Program-made: the position numbers and the translations under genes
Assembly (NCBI RefSeq): GCF_000175935.2
Contig: NC_014838.1
Coordinates: 124,001 to 188,000 of the forward strand
DNA: 64,000 nucleotides
Reading direction: 5' to 3'
Source: Pantoea sp. At-9b
GTDB lineage: Bacteria; Pseudomonadota; Gammaproteobacteria; Enterobacterales; Enterobacteriaceae
Notes under the pieces: generated by a model
Told to the model about the DNA's origin: nothing
Databases searched by the model: none
Seen by the model: only the letters and a program-made list of their open reading frames with translations
Shown: piece by piece, positions 46,059 through 54,568 of the stretch
Layout: each line of letters starts with the position of its first letter
How positions within the stretch are numbered: position 1 is the stretch's first letter

Positions 46059-46796
46059 TTATGACATTCGCCCTGTTTTGAGCGCGTTAACCCAATCCGG
46101 GCGATGATGCGCCATGGCAACGCGGGCTGCCTCGTCCCAGTTATAGCTGACCTTGCGGAACTCCACGCGCCATTTGTTGTTGTTCTTTTGCACAATGGCA
46201 TAGCGGGCATGTGGTGAGCCGCTTTCCATGTGATGAAAAAAGGGATGATCGTCCTCATAAGCCTGTAATCCGACACTGCCCGGATTCACGATCAGGCATT
46301 CTGCACTCAGTGCAAAACTGCGGGGAATATGGGTATGGCCGCAAAGGATAAGCGAAGCGTTCTGATCCCCCACATATGCCTGCACTCTGGCGTGAGGAGA
46401 TGCCCTGACGCCGGATGTTGTCACCTCTTCTAAAAGATAAATCCTGTCGTCACCGGGCACGCCATGAACCATCAGGATTTCATCATCAAGCATAAGCTCA
46501 GCAGGCAAACTGCGTAGCCAATCCCGGTGTTCCGGTCTCAGGTGCCTGTCAGCATGGCTGTCCGACAACCCCATCTTGTCGGGAGGGGTTTCAAGTAATT
46601 GCCGCTCATGGTTGCCTTTTATCGTGGGAAAATTGAGTGGTAACAGCCTTTCCGCTGTTTCTGCCGGGCAAAGTGCGCCGGAAACGATATCACCAAGATT
46701 GACAATCAAGTCGACACCCTGAGTGTTGATATCCTGCAACACGGCATCAAGAGCAAACACGTTCCCATGGATGTCCGCTATCGCGGCTAACTTCAT
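46059..46796 (-). CDS. Metallophosphoesterase (YfcE/Calcineurin-like)
   Basis: The ATG at 46796 follows AGGAGTGAG and gives 245 residues with all the metal motifs: DIHGN, GDIVSG, GNHE, MVHGVPGD and GHTH. It matches small cytoplasmic phosphodiesterases of the YfcE type. It is divergent from the PEP-mutase-like gene. Natural substrate not known. Confidence 0.85.
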   Translation of the reverse strand: MKLAAIADIHGNVFALDAVLQDINTQGVDLIVNLGDIVSGALCPAETAERLLPLNFPTIKGNHERQLLETPPDKMGLSDSHADRHLRPEHRDWLRSLPAELMLDDEILMVHGVPGDDRIYLLEEVTTSGVRASPHARVQAYVGDQNASLILCGHTHIPRSFALSAECLIVNPGSVGLQAYEDDHPFFHHMESGSPHARYAIVQKNNNKWRVEFRKVSYNWDEAARVAMAHHRPDWVNALKTGRMS

Positions 46797-46950
46797 CAGC
46801 TCACTCCTGATTTCATGAATAAGATGCTTAGATAACCGACTAATAAGCCAAATTTTATAACCGCAGTCAAAAAATGGTTGTCCGTTTTTCGGTTGTGAGG
46901 GGATCCTGGGATGCTCTAGATTCGCCCTGTACTTATTACAGGAGAGAGTT

Positions 46951-47727
46951 ATGCACTTCACTGCGCTTCACCATCAAAAGAAACCGTTACTTATCGCTAA
47001 TGTCTGGGACGCTGCCAGTGCAATCACGGCACATCAGGCGGGCTATCAGGCTCTTGGTACGTCCAGCGCCGCGATTGCCGCGATGTTAGGTTATGAAGAC
47101 GGGCAGGCAATGTCTTTTGATGAATTGCTCTATATCGTCACCCGTATTAAAGCCGTCAGTAACCTGCCATTAACTGTTGATGTTGAGGCGGGATTTGGTG
47201 GCACAGCCGATGAAATAGCGCAGCATCTTACACGGCTCGCCCAGCTTGGCGTGGTAGGGATAAACCTCGAGGACAGCAACGTTATTAACGGGATCAGGCA
47301 ACTTGAGGACGCGACCGTCTTTAGTCGCAGATTAGCCGATATTCGCCATGCGTTGAGCACCGAGAGGGTTCAACTCTTTCTCAATATCCGTACCGATACC
47401 TGGTTGCTTAACCATGCGCATGCGTTGCAGGAAACGTTGTCGCGCGCGCGACTTTATGCCGCTGCGGGCGCTGACGGGCTGTTCGTTCCCTGTCTGACGG
47501 CAGAAAAGGCTATCGAGACCTTGGTCAAAGAGATTACTCTGCCATTAAACGTCATGTGCATGCCTGGTCTTCCTGATTTCGCGTGGCTGGAAAAAACAGG
47601 TGTAAGTCGCATTTCTATGGGAAACTTCGTTCATTCAGCCATGCAAGCCAGGCTCAAGGATTTGATGATGATTATCCAGACACAACAGGGATTTGCAGGA
47701 ATTTTCGTTGATGAAAGTTCTCGATGA
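46951..47727 (+). CDS. Isocitrate lyase/PEP mutase family protein
   Basis: A 258-residue TIM-barrel protein with NVWDAASA near the N-terminus, LPLTVDVEAGFGG (metal-binding Asp/Glu region) and GINLED, as in the PEP mutase/oxaloacetate hydrolase group. The ICL-type KKCGH catalytic loop is not seen. GGAGAGAGTT precedes the ATG. It overlaps ada by 17 bases, which suggests co-expression. Confidence 0.82.
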   Translation: MHFTALHHQKKPLLIANVWDAASAITAHQAGYQALGTSSAAIAAMLGYEDGQAMSFDELLYIVTRIKAVSNLPLTVDVEAGFGGTADEIAQHLTRLAQLGVVGINLEDSNVINGIRQLEDATVFSRRLADIRHALSTERVQLFLNIRTDTWLLNHAHALQETLSRARLYAAAGADGLFVPCLTAEKAIETLVKEITLPLNVMCMPGLPDFAWLEKTGVSRISMGNFVHSAMQARLKDLMMIIQTQQGFAGIFVDESSR

Positions 47728-48757
47728 TGAGCAGTGTAATGTCTGGTATCAGGCATTACTTGCGCGTGCGCCGGAGTATACCGGTGTGTTTTATGTCGGT
47801 GTCAAAACCACAGGGATATTTTGTCTTGCGGTGTGCCGCGCACGAAAACCGAAACGTGAAAATGTCGAGTTTTACAGTGACATGCAATCGGCGCTGGCGG
47901 CCGGATTTCGTCCCTGTAAAGTGTGTCGACCCACTGAAAATGCGCACAGCGCGCCCTTATTAATCGAACAGGCACTTGAGTTGCTGCGCACCCATCCGAA
48001 AATGCGCATCAGCGATGCAGAGTTGCGTCAGCACGACATCAGCCCCGAGCGGGTGCGGCGCTGGTTTCTCCAGCATCACGGTATTACCTTCCAGGCATTT
48101 CAACGGATGCAGCGCGTGAATATCGCCCTACAGGAACTGAAAGGGGGGCGAGGGGCCACCGAGGTGGCGTTTGATAATGGCTATGAATCATTAAGCGGTT
48201 TTGGCTATACCTATAAACGGCTTACGGGCGTTGCACCTACTGAACAGAGCCAGGTGATTATCATTCACCGTTTCACTACGCCACTGGGTCCCATGTTGGT
48301 CTGTGCCACGGAGCGAGGCGTGTGCCTGCTGGAATTTATTGATCGTCCAATGCTGGAGACGGCATTGCGGGATCTCCAGCGCATGCTTCAAGCACGTATT
48401 ATTGCAGGGGAAAATTGTCATACCCGACAAGCGGAAAAAGAGATCGGTGAGTATTTTGGCGGCACGCGTCAACAGTTTGATCTGATGCTTGATGCGCCAG
48501 GCGGTGATTTTCAACGTTCCGTTTGGCAGGGGCTTTGTGCCGTTCCCTATGGGCAAACATCTCATCATCAAGCGCTGGCAGTGCAGATTGGCAAACCTGA
48601 TGCGGTACGTGCGGTCGCCGCAGCAAAAAGGGCTAACCGTATAGCCATCGTCATTCCATGTCATCGCATTATCGGTAAAGAGGGGACGATGACTGCCTAC
48701 GGCGGCGGGCTGGCGCGCAAAAAATGGCTGATTGAACATGAGCGTAAACCGCGCTAA
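47711..48757 (+). CDS. ada: Bifunctional DNA methylation repair regulator Ada
   Basis: A 348-residue protein with three parts. The N-terminal zinc domain keeps four cysteines (GIFCLAVCRARKPKREN; RPCKVCRP), the first being the methyl-phosphotriester acceptor. A middle AraC HTH reads RMQRVNIALQELKGGRGATE plus SLSGFGYTYKRLTG. The C-terminal O6-methylguanine transferase has VIPCHRIIG and the preceding RANR. It repairs alkylated DNA and activates its own regulon. Start at 47711 inside the upstream gene, no alkB follows. Confidence 0.9.
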   Translation: MKVLDDEQCNVWYQALLARAPEYTGVFYVGVKTTGIFCLAVCRARKPKRENVEFYSDMQSALAAGFRPCKVCRPTENAHSAPLLIEQALELLRTHPKMRISDAELRQHDISPERVRRWFLQHHGITFQAFQRMQRVNIALQELKGGRGATEVAFDNGYESLSGFGYTYKRLTGVAPTEQSQVIIIHRFTTPLGPMLVCATERGVCLLEFIDRPMLETALRDLQRMLQARIIAGENCHTRQAEKEIGEYFGGTRQQFDLMLDAPGGDFQRSVWQGLCAVPYGQTSHHQALAVQIGKPDAVRAVAAAKRANRIAIVIPCHRIIGKEGTMTAYGGGLARKKWLIEHERKPR

Positions 48758-48808
48758 ATAGACGGCTGTCCGACGATAAATCCGGTAATCACGTAATAAG
48801 GAGTTTCT

Positions 48809-49237
48809 ATGCAGGTATCAGCACGTAATCAACTGATTGGCACGGTCAGCGCCGTTACCACTGGCGCGGTCAATGACGAAGTCGAATTGACACTCGCGGG
48901 TGGCGTCAAACTGGTGGCGATTGTCACCCACAGCAGCAAAGAAGCTTTAGGTCTGGCCGTGGGTAAAGAGGCCATCGCGCTCATTAAAGCGCCATGGGTC
49001 ACCCTTGCCACGGAAGAGTGTGGTCTGAAGTTCTCCGCCCGTAACCAGTATGCCGGGAGCGTCACCCGCGTTACTGAAGGTGCCGTTAACGCGACAGTGC
49101 ATATTGCCACTGACGCCGGGTTTGAAATCATTGCCGTCGTCACCAACGAAAGCCAGGAAGAGATGGAGCTGAATCAGGGCAGCCGCGTGTTGGCGCTTAT
49201 CAAGGCATCCGCCATTCTGATTGCAACCCGTGCCTGA
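48809..49237 (+). CDS. Tandem Mop-domain molybdate-binding protein
   Basis: A 142-residue protein of two similar halves: SARNQLIGTVSAVTTGAVNDE...IKAPWVTLAT and SARNQYAGSVTRVTEGAVNAT...IKASAILIAT. Each is a TOBE/Mop (molbindin) domain that binds molybdate or tungstate as an oligomer. AAGGAG precedes the ATG. It has no modABC genes beside it and probably acts as a storage protein or buffer in the cytoplasm. Confidence 0.87.
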   Translation: MQVSARNQLIGTVSAVTTGAVNDEVELTLAGGVKLVAIVTHSSKEALGLAVGKEAIALIKAPWVTLATEECGLKFSARNQYAGSVTRVTEGAVNATVHIATDAGFEIIAVVTNESQEEMELNQGSRVLALIKASAILIATRA

Positions 49238-49262
49238 CGCGCCAGGTCATCAGCGCTCTGCC

Positions 49263-49308
49263 GCAACTTGCGTTCATCAACATTAGCATGACGATGAACG
49301 CAAGTTGC
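49263..49308. terminator. 16-bp stem hairpin between convergent genes
   Basis: GCAACTTGCGTTCATC (49263-49278) and its exact reverse complement (49293-49308) flank a 14-base loop, between the Mop gene and the convergent AEC transporter gene. Long perfect stems here usually stop or stabilise both transcripts, though neither side has a T run. Confidence 0.6.
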
Positions 49309-49334
49309 TATCAACAGCCTTACCGGGCGTGATA

Positions 49335-50213
49335 TCAGGGACCTATACCTATCGTCCTGCCAATCGTTACTGCCGCAGCGAACAGGCTAAGCGCGATAAT
49401 ACTGATGCAGGTGCCGCAGGTAATGAGCTTAGCAGAACGACCTGTGCCCAGATAATGTGTCTCCAGAACGATGATATTGGCTGCCGGAGGAAGGAGGCAA
49501 AACAGATAAAGTGTCGCAGGGTTTTCTGCTATCAGCCGGAAGTCGCAAGTTCTGGCGAGCATCAAAAGCAGCGAGATCAGGATAAACATCACACCCGATT
49601 TTATCAGATACGGGCGGATTTCCTGACGGAGATCCTGCCATGTCAGCGCAATTTTGGACAGCCATATTCCAAGTACCGCCATGCCGAGAAAACTCATCAG
49701 AAATTTTGCGACATCATAAAGACCTGAAAACCACAGAGTGATTTGCTGGTTGAAGGGAATGAGCACCGCCCCGAAGATCAGCGCCAGCACCGGCGGAGTC
49801 TGAACCAATTTAACCAGATTGAAACGATGCCCTGAAAGCATCCCCGCACCAACAGAGTTGCCTACAATTGAACTGCCGACATAGGCGGCAATGATGATGG
49901 TGGCGGCTTCATTGCCAAACATGGCAGTAGCCACAGGCAGCCCAAGCCAGCCAATATTAAGGTAACTGAAGCACAGGCTTTTAATGGGATCACGAATAAT
50001 GTAGCGCGACGCCATCAGCATAAGCAGCATACAGATGGCGGTGGCAATAATGATGGTACTCATACTGCTAAAGCGCGTCGATATGTTAAAAATGATAACG
50101 ATTGGAATGGTTACACGCGTTAATAGCCATGACGCCGCCGTTTTGACATCCCAGGCCGTTTTTCCCATCAGCCAGCCAGCAAAAAGATAAATCAGCGGAA
50201 CAAAAATCGTCAC
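49335..50213 (-). CDS. AEC-family transporter
   Basis: A 292-residue membrane protein with about ten hydrophobic segments, GTG start 5 bases after AAGGAAG. YLNIGWLGLPVATAMFGNEA and GNSVGAGMLSG are typical of the auxin-efflux-carrier (AEC) group, which in bacteria includes malate and other organic acid carriers. The substrate is unknown. Confidence 0.8.
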   Translation of the reverse strand: MTIFVPLIYLFAGWLMGKTAWDVKTAASWLLTRVTIPIVIIFNISTRFSSMSTIIIATAICMLLMLMASRYIIRDPIKSLCFSYLNIGWLGLPVATAMFGNEAATIIIAAYVGSSIVGNSVGAGMLSGHRFNLVKLVQTPPVLALIFGAVLIPFNQQITLWFSGLYDVAKFLMSFLGMAVLGIWLSKIALTWQDLRQEIRPYLIKSGVMFILISLLLMLARTCDFRLIAENPATLYLFCLLPPAANIIVLETHYLGTGRSAKLITCGTCISIIALSLFAAAVTIGRTIGIGP

Positions 50214-50397
50214 AATGCTTCCTTAACCGCGTTTTCGTGAAACTCAACGGTCCATCTGTACATGATCAACCCTTCCCTTTAATCATTTGATGGGCTTATA
50301 TAACCGTATGAAAGCAGAAAGGTAAAGAAAACTCATTAAATGTAAATTAAACTCGAGACTTACACTGTGTGGTAACGTAATTAAAAGGACATAGGGA

Positions 50398-50835
50398 ATG
50401 ACTGGCTCAGTAGAAGAGATAAGCCTTGAGGTCTGCGAACACTTCGATGCAGAAAAGTTGTTGCCTATTGAAGAGGGACTTAATCAATTCAATGATTTAA
50501 TGACGGGAATGAGCGATCGTAAGCCACTGTCAGTATTCATAAAATCAACACAAACCGGAGAAGTGCTTGGCGGGATGCAAGGACGTTCCTCACTGGGCCT
50601 GCTGTTTATCGATCTCTTCTACCTTCCCCCCGAGTTGCGAAAAATGGGCCTCGGAACAGACATCCTTCGTCGTTTCGAAGAGGAAGGACGCAAAAGGGGC
50701 TGTACTGCGGCATTTTTGTATACCATCAGCTTTCAAGCCCCTGATTTTTACAAAAAGCACGGCTGGGAAGAGTTTGGGCGTATCGACTGTAAGCCGGAAG
50801 GCACCAGCCGAATTTTCATGAAGAAATCATTATAA
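50398..50835 (+). CDS. GNAT-family N-acetyltransferase
   Basis: A 145-residue protein with the acetyl-CoA loop LPPELRKMGLGTDILRRFEEEG and the C-terminal FYKKHGWEEFGRI of GNATs. TAGGGAATG opens the gene. It resembles small stand-alone acetyltransferases; the acceptor is unknown. Confidence 0.8.
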   Translation: MTGSVEEISLEVCEHFDAEKLLPIEEGLNQFNDLMTGMSDRKPLSVFIKSTQTGEVLGGMQGRSSLGLLFIDLFYLPPELRKMGLGTDILRRFEEEGRKRGCTAAFLYTISFQAPDFYKKHGWEEFGRIDCKPEGTSRIFMKKSL

Positions 50836-50888
50836 AAGCCAGTTTACTCATGCAATCACCGCCAGGGAATGCGCGCTCGTCGACACAT

Positions 50889-51539
50889 TTAGCGACCTGA
50901 ATTCTGCGGCATGCCCCCGGTGAACAACATTCGGATGCCCAACCCTATCATCACCACACCGGTGAATCTTTCCTGCCATTTTAAGAAACCGCTATGGCGA
51001 CTCAACCAGTTACCAAAAGTTCCGGACGCCAGTGCCACTGAACCCAGTGAGATGATTCCTGCCAGCTTTTGAATGCAGCCGAAAATAAGCAGTTGTAGCC
51101 AGATTGGCCCGACGGCAGGGTCCACAAACTGTGGTAGAAAGGCGAACATGAAAAGTAGCGATTTGGGGTTGGTCAGGCTATTTATCGCGCCTTCTCTAAT
51201 GGCCCTCCGTCCTGATATTTTAACGGTTTTCTTGAGCCGGGTGTCCGTACCTGAGGTGGCAATCATTTTTATACCAAGCCAGACCAGATAAGCTGCGCCA
51301 GCCCATCTGAGCACATCCAGCGCCACCGGCCACGCATGAACGGCGGCCACCAGACCGAGCACCAAAAACGCGACCTGAATAAAACCTGCGACAAACACGT
51401 TTCCCAGCACCGTCAGCAGCGCAATGCGTCTTCCCTGGCCAATCCCGCGGGCAAGGGTCAGCATCATGTCCGGGCCTGGAGAAATTTCAAGCAGGGACAG
51501 GGCGATCAGGAACGTCAGAAATGTTTCAATGGTTGGCAT
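50889..51539 (-). CDS. LysE/RhtB-family amino acid exporter
   Basis: The ATG at 51539 gives 216 residues with six predicted membrane helices. ISPGPDMMLTLARGIGQGRR is the LysE/RhtB N-terminal signature, and NSLTNPKSLLFMFAFLPQFV is a further conserved stretch. An in-frame TTG lies ten codons upstream. The first codons and the upstream promoter region lie in the duplicated block (51523-52600), whose second copy drives the truncated mqo chimera at 56618. Confidence 0.88.
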   Translation of the reverse strand: MPTIETFLTFLIALSLLEISPGPDMMLTLARGIGQGRRIALLTVLGNVFVAGFIQVAFLVLGLVAAVHAWPVALDVLRWAGAAYLVWLGIKMIATSGTDTRLKKTVKISGRRAIREGAINSLTNPKSLLFMFAFLPQFVDPAVGPIWLQLLIFGCIQKLAGIISLGSVALASGTFGNWLSRHSGFLKWQERFTGVVMIGLGIRMLFTGGMPQNSGR

Positions 51540-51640
51540 ATTGGATAGATGGATAACAGAAAAAACCAAATAAGAATGATATCATCCCGCCCGGATGATG
51601 CCAGTCGTGGCGGCATAGACTTTAACCCTGGGGATAACTG

Positions 51641-51886
51641 ATGAACAACGACGTACCGCTAAAATTTTATGACATCGTGGATGAGTACGAGGCGGAAGCG
51701 GCAAAGCCGGTAAGCGAGTCGGAACGTGATGCGTTGGCGCGTTATTTTCAGCTATTGATCACGCGTTTAATGAATAACGAAGAGATCAGTGAGCAGGCAC
51801 AGCAAGAGATGGCCAGTGAAGCGGGTATCGAGGCGTTGCGTATTGATGAGATCGCCACGTTTCTCAATCAATGGGGCAATGAATAG
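51641..51886 (+). CDS. Conserved small acidic protein, unknown function
   Basis: An 81-residue acidic, mainly helical protein ([37 protein letters not shown]) opening after GGGGATAACTG. I do not recognise a named family. It lies 52 bases upstream of the YaiL-like gene on the same strand, probably the same operon. An identical protein is encoded at 57205. Confidence 0.7.
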   Translation: MNNDVPLKFYDIVDEYEAEAAKPVSESERDALARYFQLLITRLMNNEEISEQAQQEMASEAGIEALRIDEIATFLNQWGNE

Positions 51887-51938
51887 CCGTAAGCGTTGGG
51901 GCTGCCCCTAAAATGTTGAAGATGGTTTAGAAGCGAAG

Positions 51939-52478
51939 ATGACAAAACTTACCTTACAAGAGCAAATGCTGAAAGCTGGATTAGTGACCAGCAAAAAAAT
52001 GGCCAAAGTCCAAAAGACGGCTAAAAAATCCCGCGTTCAGGCTCGTGAGGCCAGAGAGGCGGTGGAAGAGAATAAAAAAGCGCAACTTGAGCGAGATAAG
52101 CAGCTAAGCGACCAACAAAAACAAGCGACGTTAGCAAAAGAATATAAAGCTCAGGTGAAGCAACTGATCGAGATGAACAGAATCGTCGTGGCCAAAGGCG
52201 ATATTGCGTTTAATTTCACCGACAACAACTTAATTAAAAAAATCAGTGTTGATAAGTTGACGCAAACGCAACTGGTGAATGGGCGTCTTGCTATCGCCCG
52301 ACTGGCGGTTGATAGCGATGGTAAGAGTGAATACGCAATTATCCCCGCCGTGGTCGCTGACAAAATTGCCCAGCGCGATGCGAGCAGTATTGTATTAAAC
52401 AGCACCCTAAGTCAGGAACAGCAGGATGAAGATGATCCCTATGCTGATTTTAAAGTGCCTGATGATTTGATGTGGTAG
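51939..52478 (+). CDS. yaiL: YaiL-family nucleoprotein (DUF2058)
   Basis: A 179-residue protein that matches E. coli YaiL (DUF2058) along its length: LTLQEQMLKAGLVTSKKMAK, a basic, charged coiled-coil-like stretch to about residue 65, then FNFTDNNLIKKISVDKLT and the acidic tail DEDDPYADFKVPDDLMW. The family is described as nucleic-acid or polynucleotide associated; no activity is established. An identical protein is encoded at 57503. Confidence 0.85.
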   Translation: MTKLTLQEQMLKAGLVTSKKMAKVQKTAKKSRVQAREAREAVEENKKAQLERDKQLSDQQKQATLAKEYKAQVKQLIEMNRIVVAKGDIAFNFTDNNLIKKISVDKLTQTQLVNGRLAIARLAVDSDGKSEYAIIPAVVADKIAQRDASSIVLNSTLSQEQQDEDDPYADFKVPDDLMW

Positions 52479-52488
52479 CCCACGCAAT

Positions 52489-52505
52489 GCCCGTTCAAAA
52501 CGGGC
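52489..52505. terminator. Short hairpin between convergent yaiL and rluA-type genes
   Basis: GCCCGTT (52489-52495) and AACGGGC (52499-52505) form a 7-bp stem across CAA, overlapping the last codons of the convergent pseudouridine synthase gene. A weak TGTTGTG follows. Confidence 0.5.
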
Positions 52506-53193
52506 TGTTGTGACGCGCATTGATTGACTCTCCGCTGATGGGATGCACAAAATTCAGCGCACTGGCGTGCAGCATCAGTCGAGGGGCTTTTTCACTGCCA
52601 GGTAGCAGGCGACCGCCATACAGGTCGCAGCCTAAAATAGGGTGGCCCAGCAGCTGACAATGAATGCGGAGTTGGTGGGTGCGCCCGGTCTCAGGAATGA
52701 GCTGTACCCGCGTTAACGGCAGTAACGTTCCCTCTTCCAACTCATGATTGAAACGTTCAACCACCTGATACCGGGAACGGGCGGGTTTACCGTGGGTGGC
52801 ACAAATCGACATCAGCGGAAAGCGCGCTGGATCTTTGGCAATCGCCGCGTCTATCACCCCTTCATGGTTTTCCAGATGCCCGCACAGCAGTGCACTGTAA
52901 ACCTTGGTCACGCTACGTTGACTGAATTGCTGGCACAGGGCAGCGTTGATCGCCTTGTTGCGCGCAATCACCATCAAGCCGGAAGTACCGAAATCAAGGC
53001 GATGTACCAAGGTACAGCCCGGAAAAATCTTTACCAGCCGGTGATGTACAGAATCGAGATTTTGCGGATTTTTGCCCGAGAGACTAAGCAGTCCGGCAGG
53101 TTTATTGATCAGCACCAGGTGTTCGTCCTGATAGAGCGTTTCTATCTGCTCATGGCACGGTGGGGCAATAAAGGTATCAAGAATAACAGCCAT
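52495..53193 (-). CDS. RluA-family pseudouridine synthase
   Basis: A 232-residue protein with HEQIETLYQDEHLVLINKPAG at the start, the catalytic HRLDFGTSGLMVIARN (Asp nucleophile) and RVQLIPETGRTHQLRIHCQL (in part). It matches RluA-type enzymes that modify 23S rRNA U746 and tRNA U32, or the related TruC. Its last 35 codons are duplicated at 58059-58164. Confidence 0.85.
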   Translation of the reverse strand: MAVILDTFIAPPCHEQIETLYQDEHLVLINKPAGLLSLSGKNPQNLDSVHHRLVKIFPGCTLVHRLDFGTSGLMVIARNKAINAALCQQFSQRSVTKVYSALLCGHLENHEGVIDAAIAKDPARFPLMSICATHGKPARSRYQVVERFNHELEEGTLLPLTRVQLIPETGRTHQLRIHCQLLGHPILGCDLYGGRLLPGSEKAPRLMLHASALNFVHPISGESINARHNSPF

Positions 53194-53382
53194 CAGGTCG
53201 CCAGGGGGGGAATGTGGGAGCGGATAATAACCAATTTTTAGTCAACAGGCGAACCGATTAAAGCGGCAGGACATAAGTTTAAAGATGTGCCGCGCACGGC
53301 CGATAACCATTTACTGCCTGTGAGTATGTTATGGCCCGGCTACGACAAGTAATTTAACGAAAAGTGAAGTCAGGAGGACTTT

Positions 53383-53967
53383 ATGATTGCTCTGATTGTT
53401 TTTGTTATCTGTGTTGCTATTGCGGTGTTTTGTTATAAAAGGGTTGCTAAGCGCTGCCGTGACCAACAAAAAGGCAAATTGAAAACCGTATTGACGGCAT
53501 CATTAGCGAGCGTTGTGGTTTTTATCGTCACGCTGGTGGTTGGTGTTGTCGCGTTCTTTCCATCCAATAAAGCCGATGGCAACACCAGCACGACAAAACA
53601 GGCGTCATCTGAACAGACCACGGCTGAAAAAACACGCGCCGAAAAATATACTTGTGATAAATTTCATTCGGTTATGCAGACGCAGCAAGGGACAAAAATC
53701 CGCGACGGCTATTATTCCGATGGTGATGTTAAAACCACGCTCACCTATACTATTACGGATGATCTGTTAGTTAATGCATTGTTTATTCCCAATATTACAG
53801 ACAGCACGGATAGTGCGAAATTTAATAATATTGCTGCTGATGGTTCCCGTAAATATGGCAGTTCATCAACTAATTATTTCGTATCTAAAATGAATGACAG
53901 CACGATAAAAGTGGTTGCGGTTAATTTCGATTTCAATTCGACAATCACTCAAACCTGCACAAAATAA
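53383..53967 (+). CDS. Membrane-anchored protein of unknown function
   Basis: A 194-residue protein with a strong AGGAGGAC ribosome site. Two hydrophobic segments (residues about 1-18 and 34-60, ASVVVFIVTLVVGVVAFF) are separated by a basic loop; a Thr/Ser/Lys-rich linker leads to a C-terminal domain with two cysteines (YTCDKFHS, TQTCTK) that could form a disulfide outside the membrane. No family recognised. Confidence 0.6.
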   Translation: MIALIVFVICVAIAVFCYKRVAKRCRDQQKGKLKTVLTASLASVVVFIVTLVVGVVAFFPSNKADGNTSTTKQASSEQTTAEKTRAEKYTCDKFHSVMQTQQGTKIRDGYYSDGDVKTTLTYTITDDLLVNALFIPNITDSTDSAKFNNIAADGSRKYGSSSTNYFVSKMNDSTIKVVAVNFDFNSTITQTCTK

Positions 53968-54134
53968 ACAACGGAGTTCAATTTAATCTTCGGAGTTGGA
54001 ACCTGTGCGCGATAAAAGGTTTGATAGCCAGTATGCCACGCACACCAAAACCTTAATGTGCCTGAAGTCAAACCCCAGGCATGGTAGGGTAGTGTCAGCG
54101 ACTTATGCGTACCTCTATCATCACAGGAACCTGT

Positions 54135-54533
54135 ATGCTGACCGGCCTGAATCATCTTACCCTTGCAGTCAGTGATCTGACGGTAAGTTTCTCCTTTTAT
54201 CGCGACGTTCTGTCATTCACGCCGCGTGCCAGGTGGGACCGGGGAGCCTATCTCTCTTTAGGTGATCTCTGGTTATGTTTATCCCTGGATAAAGCCTCTC
54301 CTGCTCAGGACTATACCCACTTTGCTTTCACCCTTGCGGAAGCCGATAGGGTGAGTTTTAGAAACCGTCTGCAATGCGCTGGGGTGATCGAGTGGAAAGA
54401 AAACCGCAGCGAAGGAGAATCAATCTACTTCCTCGATCCGGACGGACATCAGTTAGAGGCCCACTGCGGTGATTTGGCAAGCCGGCTGCGGGCGTGCCGG
54501 GAAAAACCTTATCGCGGGATGGAATTCTTTTAA
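54135..54533 (+). CDS. fosA: FosA-like glutathione transferase (fosfomycin resistance)
   Basis: The ATG at 54135 follows AGGAACC and gives 132 residues, close to FosA. It has [15 protein letters not shown] (metal His), [12 protein letters not shown] (second metal His), the Lys/Ser loop [18 protein letters not shown] (Glu ligand) and [13 protein letters not shown] with the phosphonate-binding arginine. FosA adds glutathione to fosfomycin. The set of metal ligands is complete, so activity is plausible. Confidence 0.85.
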   Translation: MLTGLNHLTLAVSDLTVSFSFYRDVLSFTPRARWDRGAYLSLGDLWLCLSLDKASPAQDYTHFAFTLAEADRVSFRNRLQCAGVIEWKENRSEGESIYFLDPDGHQLEAHCGDLASRLRACREKPYRGMEFF

Positions 54534-54568
54534 TCGACGCTGAAACGGGCCAAAGGAAAGCGTGAAGA

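Larger units (their letters stand above)
51523..52600. repeat. Segmental duplication, copy A1 (1078 bp)
   Basis: This block recurs at 57087-58164 with an offset of exactly 5564. I see only three differences (51658 G/C, 51734 T/C, 52478 G/A, the last changing a TAG stop to TAA). It spans the first codons of the lysE-type gene, the 81- and 179-residue genes and the last 35 codons of the rluA-type gene. In this copy all flanking genes are complete, so it is the likely donor. Confidence 0.95.
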
